Assembly: GCA_032622095.1 (NCBI GenBank)
Contig: CP136069.1
Coordinates: 171,978,394 to 172,042,393, forward strand
Direction of reading: 5' to 3'
Source: Siphonodentalium dalli
Lineage: Eukaryota; Mollusca; Scaphopoda; Gadilida; Siphonodentaliidae
DNA: 64,000 nt
Numbering within the stretch: position 1 is the stretch's first letter; each line of letters opens with the position of its first letter. This document shows positions 54,710 through 64,000 of the stretch, piece by piece. Below the pieces are notes generated by a model, which ran no database searches, was not told where the DNA came from, and saw nothing but the letters and a program-made list of their open reading frames with translations. The translations under genes and the position numbers were made by a program.

Positions 54710-55357
54710 CATCAGAGACCCCTAGCGTTAGTTCACGTTTTAATCATTGATTTCGAATTCCTAATCATTGGTTTGACCGGAAATAGTAGATTGCGCAATT
54801 AGATATTGGTTGGAATACGAAACCTATTGAATTGAAAGAACGTCATTAATTTTTCATTGGTGATAATTTATATCTTTTAAATATAAGAATGACAATAAGG
54901 TCTATTAGTTTGATAACGATAATCATTGCTCGTGGGAAATCGTCTATTGGTTTGAAATATGTTTATTGATTAAAAAATATGGCTATTGAAACGGAATGTA
55001 CGTTTATTGAATATGTGCGAATCTTACTATAATTGTTTATTATTATATATTAGTTGAACAGTGAATACTAATAACTTAAAATAGAACATTAATTTTGCAT
55101 CGGTCAACATTGATTATGAATCTATATCTATTAAAACGGAACTGTCTCTTATTGAATCCAAGAACGATTATTGGTTTGGAAATGGAGTCTATTGGTTTGA
55201 AATAGATTGCCATTGATTAAGAAAATATGGCTATTGAAACGGAACTGTCTCTTATTGAATCCAAGAACGACTATTGGTTTGAAAATAGAGACTATTGTTT
55301 TCACAAACCACCATTAACTTTTATTTCATGTAATTTCCGACCGAATGGCCGCCCATA

Positions 55358-56212
55358 TTGTGCCATACAACACAAAAATACACAAGATTCGTTCATTCTC
55401 AAAAACGTCATTTTTTTTATTTTTCTTCAAATATATGGTGTCGTTGTCACGGAAACCTGGGTTTAAAACGACATTTGACACCACCCCACCTGGGAACGCC
55501 CTCCAAAAAGTTTCCCCTATAACTAAGTATATATTTGTATAAGTTTCGTGCTTTTGTCAATAAATTCACAATTCAACCCCTAAACGACCCCAGATAAGTA
55601 AATAACTCTATAATATACACAAAAGCACGATATCTTGGGAAATAACTGATTTTGACCCATTTTGGAAAATTGCAACATGTTTAGAGGTCTTTATCTCATG
55701 ACCATAACACAGTTATCCGTGAAACCATAACACAGTTATCCGTGTAGCCTATATGCTCTAGATTATTTCCGAGTAAATATAACGTATTCAAATCTGATAT
55801 ATAAACTTAGTGGGTAGAAAATGTATGACCAGATATGAAAAAAGCTAATAATTTGGTCAATGACCTTGACCTTTGTATATGACCTTGGCATATAGTGGTG
55901 AAATCTCCAGTGTCAAATGAAAGCTCACCAAGGATAGCACCCCATACCAATGCCAAGATAGAGTTACTGCATTAAACTTGCTTGGTATAGACCATTATGT
56001 GCATATGTTTTGTACCGGCCAAAAAACACTCCGTTGCCATGGAAACACACTAAACTACACTGCCCCAGTGTGCCCCAGCACTGACATAAACTTTAGACTA
56101 TGAGCTTTCAGAAAACTTTTGGTAGAATTTGCCCACAAAATTTGTACCACTTTCCATTTTTGGAGAGCCTGGCTCATGGACTAAATGGGCATTCGTGATT
56201 AGAGATCTCCCA
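55358..56212. repeat. dispersed repeat region, no gene
   Basis: Units with GTCACGGAAACCTGGG (near 55446) and GTTGCCATGGAAACACAC (near 56033), and GACCTTGACC blocks near 55861, match the type of repeat found at 46020-46730. No gene. Confidence 0.5.
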
Positions 56213-56567
56213 TTAAAAGCCCATTTAATTTTAGAGTCACCGATTATGTTTTTGTGGCTTGATATACGGTTTTAATAACAATCTATGCCATAAAATATGA
56301 TTAAAATACTATAATTCATCACCAGTTGGAACGTCTGTGTCTCAGAAGGTGCACATAGAGTAATGGAAAATAGCTGAAATCATAGAAACATTTACCCCGT
56401 TGCGGCTCTCAGAATGCAACATAATTCAAACTATTGTTTATTTTCAACGGAAAGGGAATAACTATATATCTATAAGCTACAGAGTTATTCCCCTTCCATT
56501 GGTTTATAATATGGCATATCTTTTATTTAATATTATCTGGGGGTTCGAAAATTAAGTGGGACTTTAA
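56213..56567. mobile_element. family B TTAA-bordered MITE, full copy (intron 2)
   Basis: From TTAAAAGCCCATTTAATTTT to AAAATTAAGTGGGACTTTAA. Contains the block order seen at 13467-13870. Ends 133 bp before exon 3. Confidence 0.82.
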
Positions 56568-56700
56568 TAGTACGGCTTTGGAGACAAATATTATAATATA
56601 TTAATATAATATGTAGTCCAGAAATTGTTGTGAATGTGGCCCGGGTGAGATACGGTATATTTTACCTGATGGGTTGATATTTTCTCGTTTTTCTCTGCAG

Positions 56701-56927
56701 CTTTGTGTATCTTCATTGGAGTAGTTGTCTATGGAGCGATGACGAAGAAGAATCTCCATGCTGCCTTCGGATTAGCAATTTTCGCCTGTTTAATCTTCGG
56801 TGCTGAATTTCTATTTCTCAGTCTTCTATTCGTACTTCAGCGGAAAAGGAATTCATCAGCCACACCTGCCGCATCAGCCACACATGCCGTACAATATCAA
56901 AGCAATGTACAGCCTATACATAGTTAA
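56701..56927 (+). CDS. PMP22/EMP/claudin-family protein, exon 3 of 3
   Basis: Completes the protein (residues 107-181, stop TAA). Acceptor TTTTTCTCTGCAG| is strong. The split codon g|ct reads alanine and continues TM3 (LCIFIGVVVYGAM). A very short second extracellular loop (TKKNLHA) follows, then TM4 (AFGLAIFACLIFGAEFLFL, extending to LLFVLQ) and a basic stop-transfer RKR. The Ala/Thr/Ser-rich cytoplasmic tail ends QPIHS. The glutamate at residue 142 in the middle of TM4 is noteworthy. No AATAAA is evident within the next 250 bases; an ATTAAA is near 57184. Confidence 0.87.
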
Positions 56928-57226
56928 AAAATGATCAAGGTGAACCGAAAAGAAAAACGCAACTGCATCCCCTCCCACCTTGAAGCAGACCAAATTTCCA
57001 AGTTACAGGTATTTTTACCCCTTTCGTGACGGAGCTGCACTGGTGAAGCTTTAAAGATCCTGTGCCAGTGATACTAAATTCTAATTTGAACATCCAACTA
57101 TCAGAAAAAAATCATTTGGCGTGAAATTTCAAACTTAATTTTTGAGTCAGGCATTGGATTTTCCAAATTTATATCGATATTTGGATTAAAATGGGCATCA
57201 TTCTGATAATTTCAAACCGTATAGGA
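56928..57226. other. 3' flank of the claudin-family gene
   Basis: Probable 3' untranslated region. 56960-57220 contains CCTTGAAGCAGACCAAATTT and other blocks of the dispersed repeat seen at 16680-17870. Confidence 0.5.
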
Positions 57227-60200
57227 TAGTCTAGGCTGTGCTGGGGGGTGATCGTCGCACATCGGGGGAATTTATGCGACCATCATTTTCTTATGGGAAA
57301 ATTACTCTAGTTTTCGAATTCAGAGGGCGCCGAGCCGAGATAGGTGACAAAATATAACTTTTCACTATGTTTCATAGGGTACCCTACCTAAAAAATGACA
57401 TATTTTCAAAGGTTAACAGGCATTAGCCAACTGGTTAACAGGGCAGCAACATCGGAAAGATTGTAAACATATTTGCAAAATATGGAATGAATATAGACAC
57501 TTAATCAGATTCAACATCGTTTTCCTGCTTTCGTTCTGATTTCGTGACGTCATGGTAAAATATGTAGCGTGACGCGTCAAAACTTCATGGCGATTCAGAC
57601 AAAGTGTTGTGCGTCAACTCTGTGCAAAGATAGCATATCTTTCGAATTCTTCCAAGTTATATATTTTTGGAAATGGAAGGGTACCCCCTATATAATGATG
57701 TTCATACTTACATTATATCTTTCCAAGTATTGACATTATAGACAAAAACTTAACCCTCCCCCCAATTTCACAAATAACCACATATATGTGTCCATGCAGT
57801 TTGTGTACATCAAATAAATTGACAATGCACAGTTTACCTTTTCATATTGTGTAGAATCGTACGGCGACACTTATAATGTAAAACATCGTTCAAATCCTAG
57901 ATTAGGAAGGTAATATAAAATCCAAGATGGCGTCCAAGATGGCCGCCAATTTTTATATTGACACTCTATACACCAGATGTATGGTAACCGGACTAGATCA
58001 TCAACTCATGCAAATATAGCATATCTGTCGAATTTTTCCAAGTTAAATAATTTTGCAAATGGAAGGGTATTGCCTACAAAATGATGTTCCTATCTTTATT
58101 ATATATCTCCAAATGGTAAACTAATCGAGAAAAGCTTAACCCTCACCCCAATTTCACAAATATCCACTTAAATGCACCCATGCAGATTGTTTCCAATTAA
58201 ATATCGACAATGCACATTTTGTAGTGTCATATAGGGCAGAACCATCCGAGGACATGGAGAATCTAAGATTCCGTTCAAATCCTAGATTATGAAGGTAATA
58301 AAATCCAAGATGGCGTCCAAGATGGCTGCCAAGTTTAATATCGGCACTCTGTGCACACTGAGTGTGCACTGTGCACACTGAGTGTGCACACCGGTTGTAA
58401 CTGATCTTTATTTCATAGATGCTGTATTGTAATATGTATAAGTCAACTAGTTACGTAAAACCAATGATGGAGACCAAAATGGCCGCCATAAAACTAAAAA
58501 AAAATCCGATAAAATTACCTGCTTCCGAGTTGCAATGTTATGTCATCTGCATGTTATGAGTTTTGTAGCTTATTCGTTCGTGCATATATGTCTGTTGACA
58601 ATGTGATCAGAATCCAATAAAACTGTTGGCATTGAGAAATTAAATGCTCATTTTATTTCTCAAAATCGACATGCAATGCCAAATTGCCACAATGGGATAG
58701 TGTTTCAACCTGACATCCATTTTGTGGTATACAAGTCAACGTTCTGCTTGGTGATGAAACTGCTGACTCAATAACCAATGTAGGTGTCCACGGTAATGAC
58801 TCATTAGACCCGCTTACACAAACCGTCAAGCAATAACAACCAATTTAGAATCCTGATAAATGCGGGTATGCAAAGAATGGACAATTTATTTTATATATCT
58901 CATCAATGTTGTCAATGCGTACTGGGGTAATTTATTTTCACGTTCATTTGAGTGATGTTCTATGGAAATAACCGAAACAAATCTCAAACAAATCTGACAA
59001 AATACGTATCTGTGTCGTTATATTCTCGCTATGGTCCCATCAGACGTGGATTTATGCTTATTTACTTAAGCAGTTCATTTGAGTATTTGCTTATCTGTAC
59101 TTAATTAAATGCCGCTTGATATGTGTGGTTGCAGGTGTATTAATTATTTTATTGAATACACATTGACGACCAATAGTATAATTATTGTCCTGCTAATGTA
59201 CTATAGATCTTGTATGTCTGAGTAGTGGCTGATGCCTTCGGCGAGTTATATATATGCATTCGCTTCCATATTATTTTATATCTTCCCGGATGTCCAGAAT
59301 TCGCGTTGCTATCACAATATATTTAAACACATTATATGTATTCAGTATTTAACTTCATACAAGGCATTGGTCATTTTAAATAATATCAAGTTACTTGGAA
59401 CTTACCCCAAGAATGTTGCACAGAACCAACTTTCAGGTTTGGTTGGAACAGGTAGAATATTATCAAAACTGACCCCTCATTTGTAAATACTAATGCTTTA
59501 AATGATAACGGTAAGTGTGAGGCCGTGGTATTGATTGTGCTAAGTCCCATGAAATTTGGATCCATGAAAGTTGGTCTCACACTGTAGGTATCACACGACT
59601 CTCCGTCACACGTACCCAACTATGATAATCACGTACAGTACTCGAATGGGATAAAACTATATCATCCAATTTATATATCAGTATGGAGCAATCTCGGCAA
59701 TTAACCAAAGATGAAAAGTACAAGGATTAGAAAGCCACACAGTTAGAAGACGTGCTCAAAATGTCATATACTCAGTTGCTCAGCATTAGGATGATGCTTG
59801 TCATACTAAATGTGTCCCTTTCACTGATGCTGATCCATTTCAAGCAACGGGATGGCAACTCGTTGGTCACATGTTATCAGCCATAGCCGCGGAATTAGTT
59901 TTTAATCAAAATAGAGTATAACCGCTACAGGTAGGACATTCTCAAGAAATATAGTAGCCGTGGAGTACTTTTAACACAAACAATAATTAGCAGCTCCTTT
60001 GCACGATCGCCAATTTTCTGCAATGGAACAACCTACGTATCTGATATATGTCAAATATTCATGATTGTGGTAATTGTCCCCAGGATACATTTTACGATAT
60101 GCGTGAACCAATTATATGTATCTGACCGAAAGCATATATGCAAGCATGCGATTATCACAAATATCAGATAATGTACATAGGTGTGGTAGTTATTGCGTGC

Positions 60201-63189
60201 ATTCATCTAAGTAAACGTCCCAGAATCCTTATTTTAGCTTAATATTGAGGAATTTGAAGCCGTAATGGGTCGGTATATTTTGAGTAAGTTTACCTTGTGA
60301 GCACCATACAATCAAACCAGGTTCCATCGTTGCATGTGGCGACGGTCCTATATTCGACAATGACACACGTTCTTGTTTAAATGTTGGATTGAATGTATGA
60401 CATATATAGACAATCGCAGTCGGACATGTGATGGCTGTTGGACCTATTTGCTAATAATATGGACTCTTCTGCGACATGGGGCAAGGCATATAGTAAACTT
60501 ACACATAGTATCCCACACATATGAAACTTCGAAAGTAGCAACACCCTTTGCTTCCAGCATATTAAATTAGTAATCTCTCTACTTTCTTATGTGTACACCT
60601 GGTAGGAATTTAGATCGAGATACTTCATGCTTTGAGTTATGGTATTGTACGTGTAAAATTGCACACAAATAATGCAAACATATTTGCCCTTTGAAAACCA
60701 GTTAAGTGTTACATTTAATAAATGGATCTAGTCTCGACTAAGGTTATGCGATTGAAGTTAAGTTGTCTTCAAAATTGTCGATTCTAACTCGCCACCTTAT
60801 TAAATCGAAAAAAGAAATATTTCTTATAATTTGAATTTAGTCCCAATATTAATAAAATTCGTCCATTTTTCTATTATATATACCCATGCCATTCAGTGCC
60901 ATTTATGAATTACTTATGATAAACAATTACTTGTTGGGAACAATCACGTATCCAGCTGAAGAGTAATTGGATTGCATCATATGATTGGTCAGGTCAATTT
61001 AATCCAACAATACTGTCACAGTGAATTAACTATTGCAACTTCTCGGCTTATCGTACTTGGCAGAAATGCCCGCGCACATGTGCCAACCAACTTTTTTATA
61101 GTGTTCCCCGAGTTGACAGCTAATGATTAAATTAGGTTCACATAAGAACAGAACATCAACTTAATCGTGTCACCGACTGTGTAGATCCGATAGATGTATG
61201 TTACTCATAGCTGATAAGTACCAGCATGATGAAGTCATGTTATCGGTGGTTAAATGTCTAACGAAATTGTCTACGAGTGGATAGGCCTTATCCAATATAA
61301 AATATGGCAGAAATTTATTATTTCTTCGTCTCTTGACGAAATGGATGATCATCATAACAAAACGCTCAATAGATGTATTAATATATTGCGACAGCGACGT
61401 GAAACCTGAACTGCAGGTGTGAAATAAAATGATATGGAAGTGAGGGCATAAACCTGTGAATTAACTCGTCAACCACCCATGACTATAGTACGTTGGTGGG
61501 AAATTGATTTAAACTATCGGTTGCAACTGCGAATAGTTCATAAAATGGGTATTTGCAATGAACATGTAACCGTTTATTGTTATCTAAATCTTCAGAGTTG
61601 AGAAGTACTAAACAAATACGAATTAGAACTGCTTATGTAAACACCCATTTCCGTGCGGTGAGGCATCCCGAGGAAATGTAGAGAAAACAGTTTTAGTTCG
61701 GTCTAAATTGCTGGTGATTATTGTCCGTTATTACATTGGAACATCGCTTCTTTGAACGTAGAAACCAACCACCATGGTAAGCAGTTGACGACATTAGCGG
61801 GGTAATGTGAACACAGTTGGCCAACATTTTCGTATAAACAAAATATCCACAATTATTGTAGGTCCGTTATCTCCAGACGGTTTACGATTGCGGGTCTAAT
61901 GTGCTACTAGCATGGAAAAACTCCGTTATTTATTGATAATTGAATATATAACTATTAGTGCATACACTGCATAGGCATGTTTTAATCGGCATTGTTGCTT
62001 CCATTATTGCTGTACTATGGATGTTTGCAGTTGTAGCATCGTGTAGCAGAACATTGACATATATACCATCAAATGATTGGATGTCAGTTTGAAATTCGGT
62101 CCTATTTAGGCAATTTGACATTAAATGATGTCGTTATTTCGAGAAATTAATGAACAGTTACTATCTTAATGTCCCTAGTTCCTTCAGATACGGATCATGT
62201 TGGACAAAATGACACATATGTACGAACAAAAAAGCTACAACAGTCATACCATGTGATTTTATTGCAACTCAGAAGTTGGTCGTTTTATCGGAACAATTCT
62301 GTTTATTTTGGCGGCCATTTTGGTCTTCATCATCGGTTTTACGTCGCCAATTGCCTTATACGTATTAAGATACAGACTCCATCCAAGACAATGCCATATT
62401 ACAAAAAGCACTCGCGATGATCTAGTCCGGTTACCATACATCTGGTGAATAGAGTGTCAATATAAAAATTGGCGGCCATCTTGGACGCCATCTTGGATTT
62501 TATTACCTTCCTAATCTAGGATTTGAACGATGTTTTACATTATCAGTGTCGCCGTACGATTCTACACAACATGAAAGGGTAAACTGTGCATTGTCAATTT
62601 ATTTGGTGGACACAAACTGCATGGGCACATATATGTGGTTATTTGTGAAATTGGGGGGAGGGTTAAGTTTTTGTCTATTATGTCAATACTTGGAAAGATA
62701 TAATGTAAGTATGAACATCATTATATAGGGGGTACCTTTCCATTTCCAAAAATATATAACTTGGAAGAATTCGACAGATATGCTATCTTTGCACAGAGTT
62801 GACGCACAACACTTTGTCTGAATCGCCATGAATTTTTGACGCGTCACGCTACATATTTTACCATGACGTCACGAAATCAGAACGAAAGCAGGAAAACGAT
62901 GTTGAATCTGATTAAGTGTCTATATTTGTTCCTTATTTGGCAAATATGTTTACAATCTTTCCGATGTTGCTGCCCTGTTAACCAGTTGGCTAATGCCTGT
63001 TAACCTTTGAAAATATGTCATTTTTTAGGTAGGGTACCCTATGAAACATAGTGAAAAGTTATATTTTGTCACCTATCTCGGCTCGGCGCCCTCTGAATTC
63101 GAAAACTAGAGTAATGTTCCCATAAGAAAATGATGGTCGCATAAATTCCCCCGATGTGCGACGATCACCCCCCAGCACAGCCTAGACTA
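57227..63189. mobile_element. 5.96-kb giant palindrome with near-identical outer arms
   Basis: 57227-58002 and 62416-63189 are near-identical inverse copies (TAGTCTAGGCTGTGCTGGGG outermost; GGTAACCGGACTAGATCATC innermost). Further in, the arms still align in inverse orientation but are diverged: 58436-58700 with 62100-62350 (ACCAAAATGGCCGCCA, GAGTTGCAAT), 58800-58980 with 61700-61900 (CATTAGACCCGC), 59060-59100 with 61600-61650 (AAGCAGTTC), and 59265-59330 with 61370-61440 (TCCATATTATTTTAT). The left arm also has a diverged tandem copy of part of itself at 58010-58390. No transposase recognised. Confidence 0.85.
58003..62415. other. interior of the giant palindrome, no supported gene
   Basis: Contains the diverged inner arms and an apparently unpaired centre around 59,700-61,000. 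Frames of 60-84 codons (59232-59486, 59386-59619, 60373-60570, 61170-61355, 61930-62121, 62169-62420) do not correspond between arms at the protein level and show no domain. Confidence 0.5.
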
Positions 63190-63500
63190 GGAGGGGTGTC
63201 AGGTCAGGTTGGAATGCGTGAGGTACATGTATCGTATCAAAATTCAAACATGTGGATGCCAATGAAATGTTCCGAACTTGAGAATTTGGTTCTGGTTCAA
63301 AAACCAATCAACACGTCCAAAAAGGGGATGCAATTGGAAAGTCTACCTTTTCCGTTTGCCCGGGGACACACGAAACACGAATATTCGTGTCCAAACTGTA
63401 CATTATACTACATGTATAGTGCTTATAAAACTACATGACGGCTTTGCGATGCTGGAATACATATCTCATATATATTTTGAAGACCTTTGAAGACCTCTGT
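63190..63500. other. gene-free spacer
   Basis: A 94-codon plus frame (63154-63438) begins inside the palindrome arm and has no motif. Nothing supported. Confidence 0.4.
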
Positions 63501-63535
63501 TTGTTTGTTTGTTTGTCTGTCTGTCTGTCTGTCAT
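63497..63535. repeat. GTTT/GTCT microsatellite
   Basis: Tandem TGTTTGTTTG followed by TCTGTCTGTCTGTC, leading directly into the GC-rich array. Confidence 0.85.
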
Positions 63536-63609
63536 TTATACAAATCTACGATTCTCGACCGATCGGGACGAAACTTGGTACGTGTGTGTAGTTTGACCAG
63601 GCGGTGAAC

Positions 63610-64000
63610 GTTGTCGTATTGGCGAGCCCGTGCGGCGCCCGCTTCGCGCATGCGCAGACGAGATCTCGGAAACGGGTGGAGCTATCGACTTGAAATTTTC
63701 TATGTGAATGTATCTTGCCCCGGATACGAATTTTATCGGGTCGCCGAGCCCGTGCGACACCAGCTTCGCGCATGCGCAGACGAGATCTCGGAAACGGGTG
63801 GAGCTATCGACTTGAAATTTGCTACGTGAATGTATCTTGCCCCGGATACGAATTTTATCGGGTCGCCGAGCCCGTGCGACACCAGCTTCGCGCATGCGCA
63901 GACCAGATCTCGGAAACGGGTGGAGCTATCGACTTGAAATTTGGTATGTGAATGTATCTTGCCCCGGATACGAATATTATCGGGTCGCCGAGCCCGTGCG
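63610..64000. repeat. GC-rich 122-bp tandem array, continuing past the window end
   Basis: Three-plus units with period 122 (GCGCATGCGCAGAC near 63646, 63768 and 63890). Each has AGATCTCGGAAACGGGTGGA, GCTATCGACTTGAAATTT, TATCTTGCCCCGGATACGAA and CGGGTCGCCGAGCCCGTGCG. Units 2 and 3 are almost identical and unit 1 is a little diverged. Base composition is very unlike the AT-rich surroundings. Because 122 is not a multiple of 3, the long frames here change frame every unit and are not genes. Confidence 0.92.

Larger units (their letters stand above)
46731..55357. mobile_element. about 8.6-kb element with about 650-bp terminal inverted repeats (intron 2)
   Basis: Left arm 46731-47406 and right arm 54710-55357 are inverse copies over their whole length (GGGCGGCCATTCGGTCGGAA against its complement near 55335; ACGCTAGGGG at the inner left edge against CCCCTAGCGT). 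The arms are themselves made of diverged internal repeats (AAGAGACAGTTCCGTTTCAA, ATTCTTGGATTCAATAAGAG). The 7.3-kb interior holds nested elements and no recognisable transposase, so the element is non-autonomous or dead. Family unknown. Confidence 0.85.

Noticed and set aside
63536-63951. Frames of 72-119 codons on both strands at the window end
   Set aside because: The 122-bp period shifts frame each unit; both strands are open because the array is GC-rich and repetitive.

Overview
The window looks like non-coding-rich nuclear DNA from an invertebrate animal. Two genes have spliced metazoan architecture: an ankyrin/SOCS-box gene and a PMP22/claudin-family gene with GT-AG introns. The rest is AT-rich and packed with palindromic DNA elements, satellites and decayed retroelements. 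A marine lophotrochozoan (mollusc or brachiopod type) would fit the retroelement flavour, but that is inference and the sequence does not prove it. No bacterial operon, CRISPR array, rRNA gene or convincing tRNA gene was seen.

Layout. 1-9.98 kb holds no gene, only MITE-like palindromes; two have target-site duplications readable in the sequence or a family copy (2478-2731 and 8637-8910). 9981-13034 (minus strand) is the large last exon of an ankyrin-repeat SOCS-box protein, which should act as a substrate receptor of a Cullin-5 ubiquitin ligase. It carries an unusual low-complexity N-terminal half built from 72-bp repeats. A decayed scrap of this exon lies at 14961-15062. 13.1-26.06 kb contains TTAA-bordered MITEs, a 16-bp minisatellite, clusters of CGCTTAAGCG palindromes and a two-level satellite (23.2-25.1 kb). 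26060-31380 is a near-perfect 2.66-kb tandem duplication, and each unit carries a foldback structure whose arms are CCGAAG arrays.

34674-56927 (plus strand) is a three-exon, 181-residue four-transmembrane protein of the PMP22/EMP/claudin superfamily (exons 34674-34833, 38515-38673, 56701-56927; both introns phase 1). Its introns are almost entirely repeats. Intron 2 (about 18 kb) holds a 5-kb inverted-repeat element with a dead Ty3/Gypsy-like gag-protease relic, a LINE tail, and an 8.6-kb element with about 650-bp terminal inverted repeats. That larger element has further elements nested in it. Exon 2 sits between two inverted-repeat elements that come within about 21 bp of its acceptor and 10 bp of its donor.

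57227-63189 is a 5.96-kb giant palindrome. Its outer 775 bp are nearly identical between arms while its inner arms are clearly diverged. The window ends inside a GC-rich 122-bp tandem array (63610-64000).

The two host genes have no evident functional link. The main interest is the density and nesting of inverted-repeat elements, several of which (the GCTTAAGC palindrome clusters, the CCGAAG foldback, the giant palindromes) I cannot assign to a named family.
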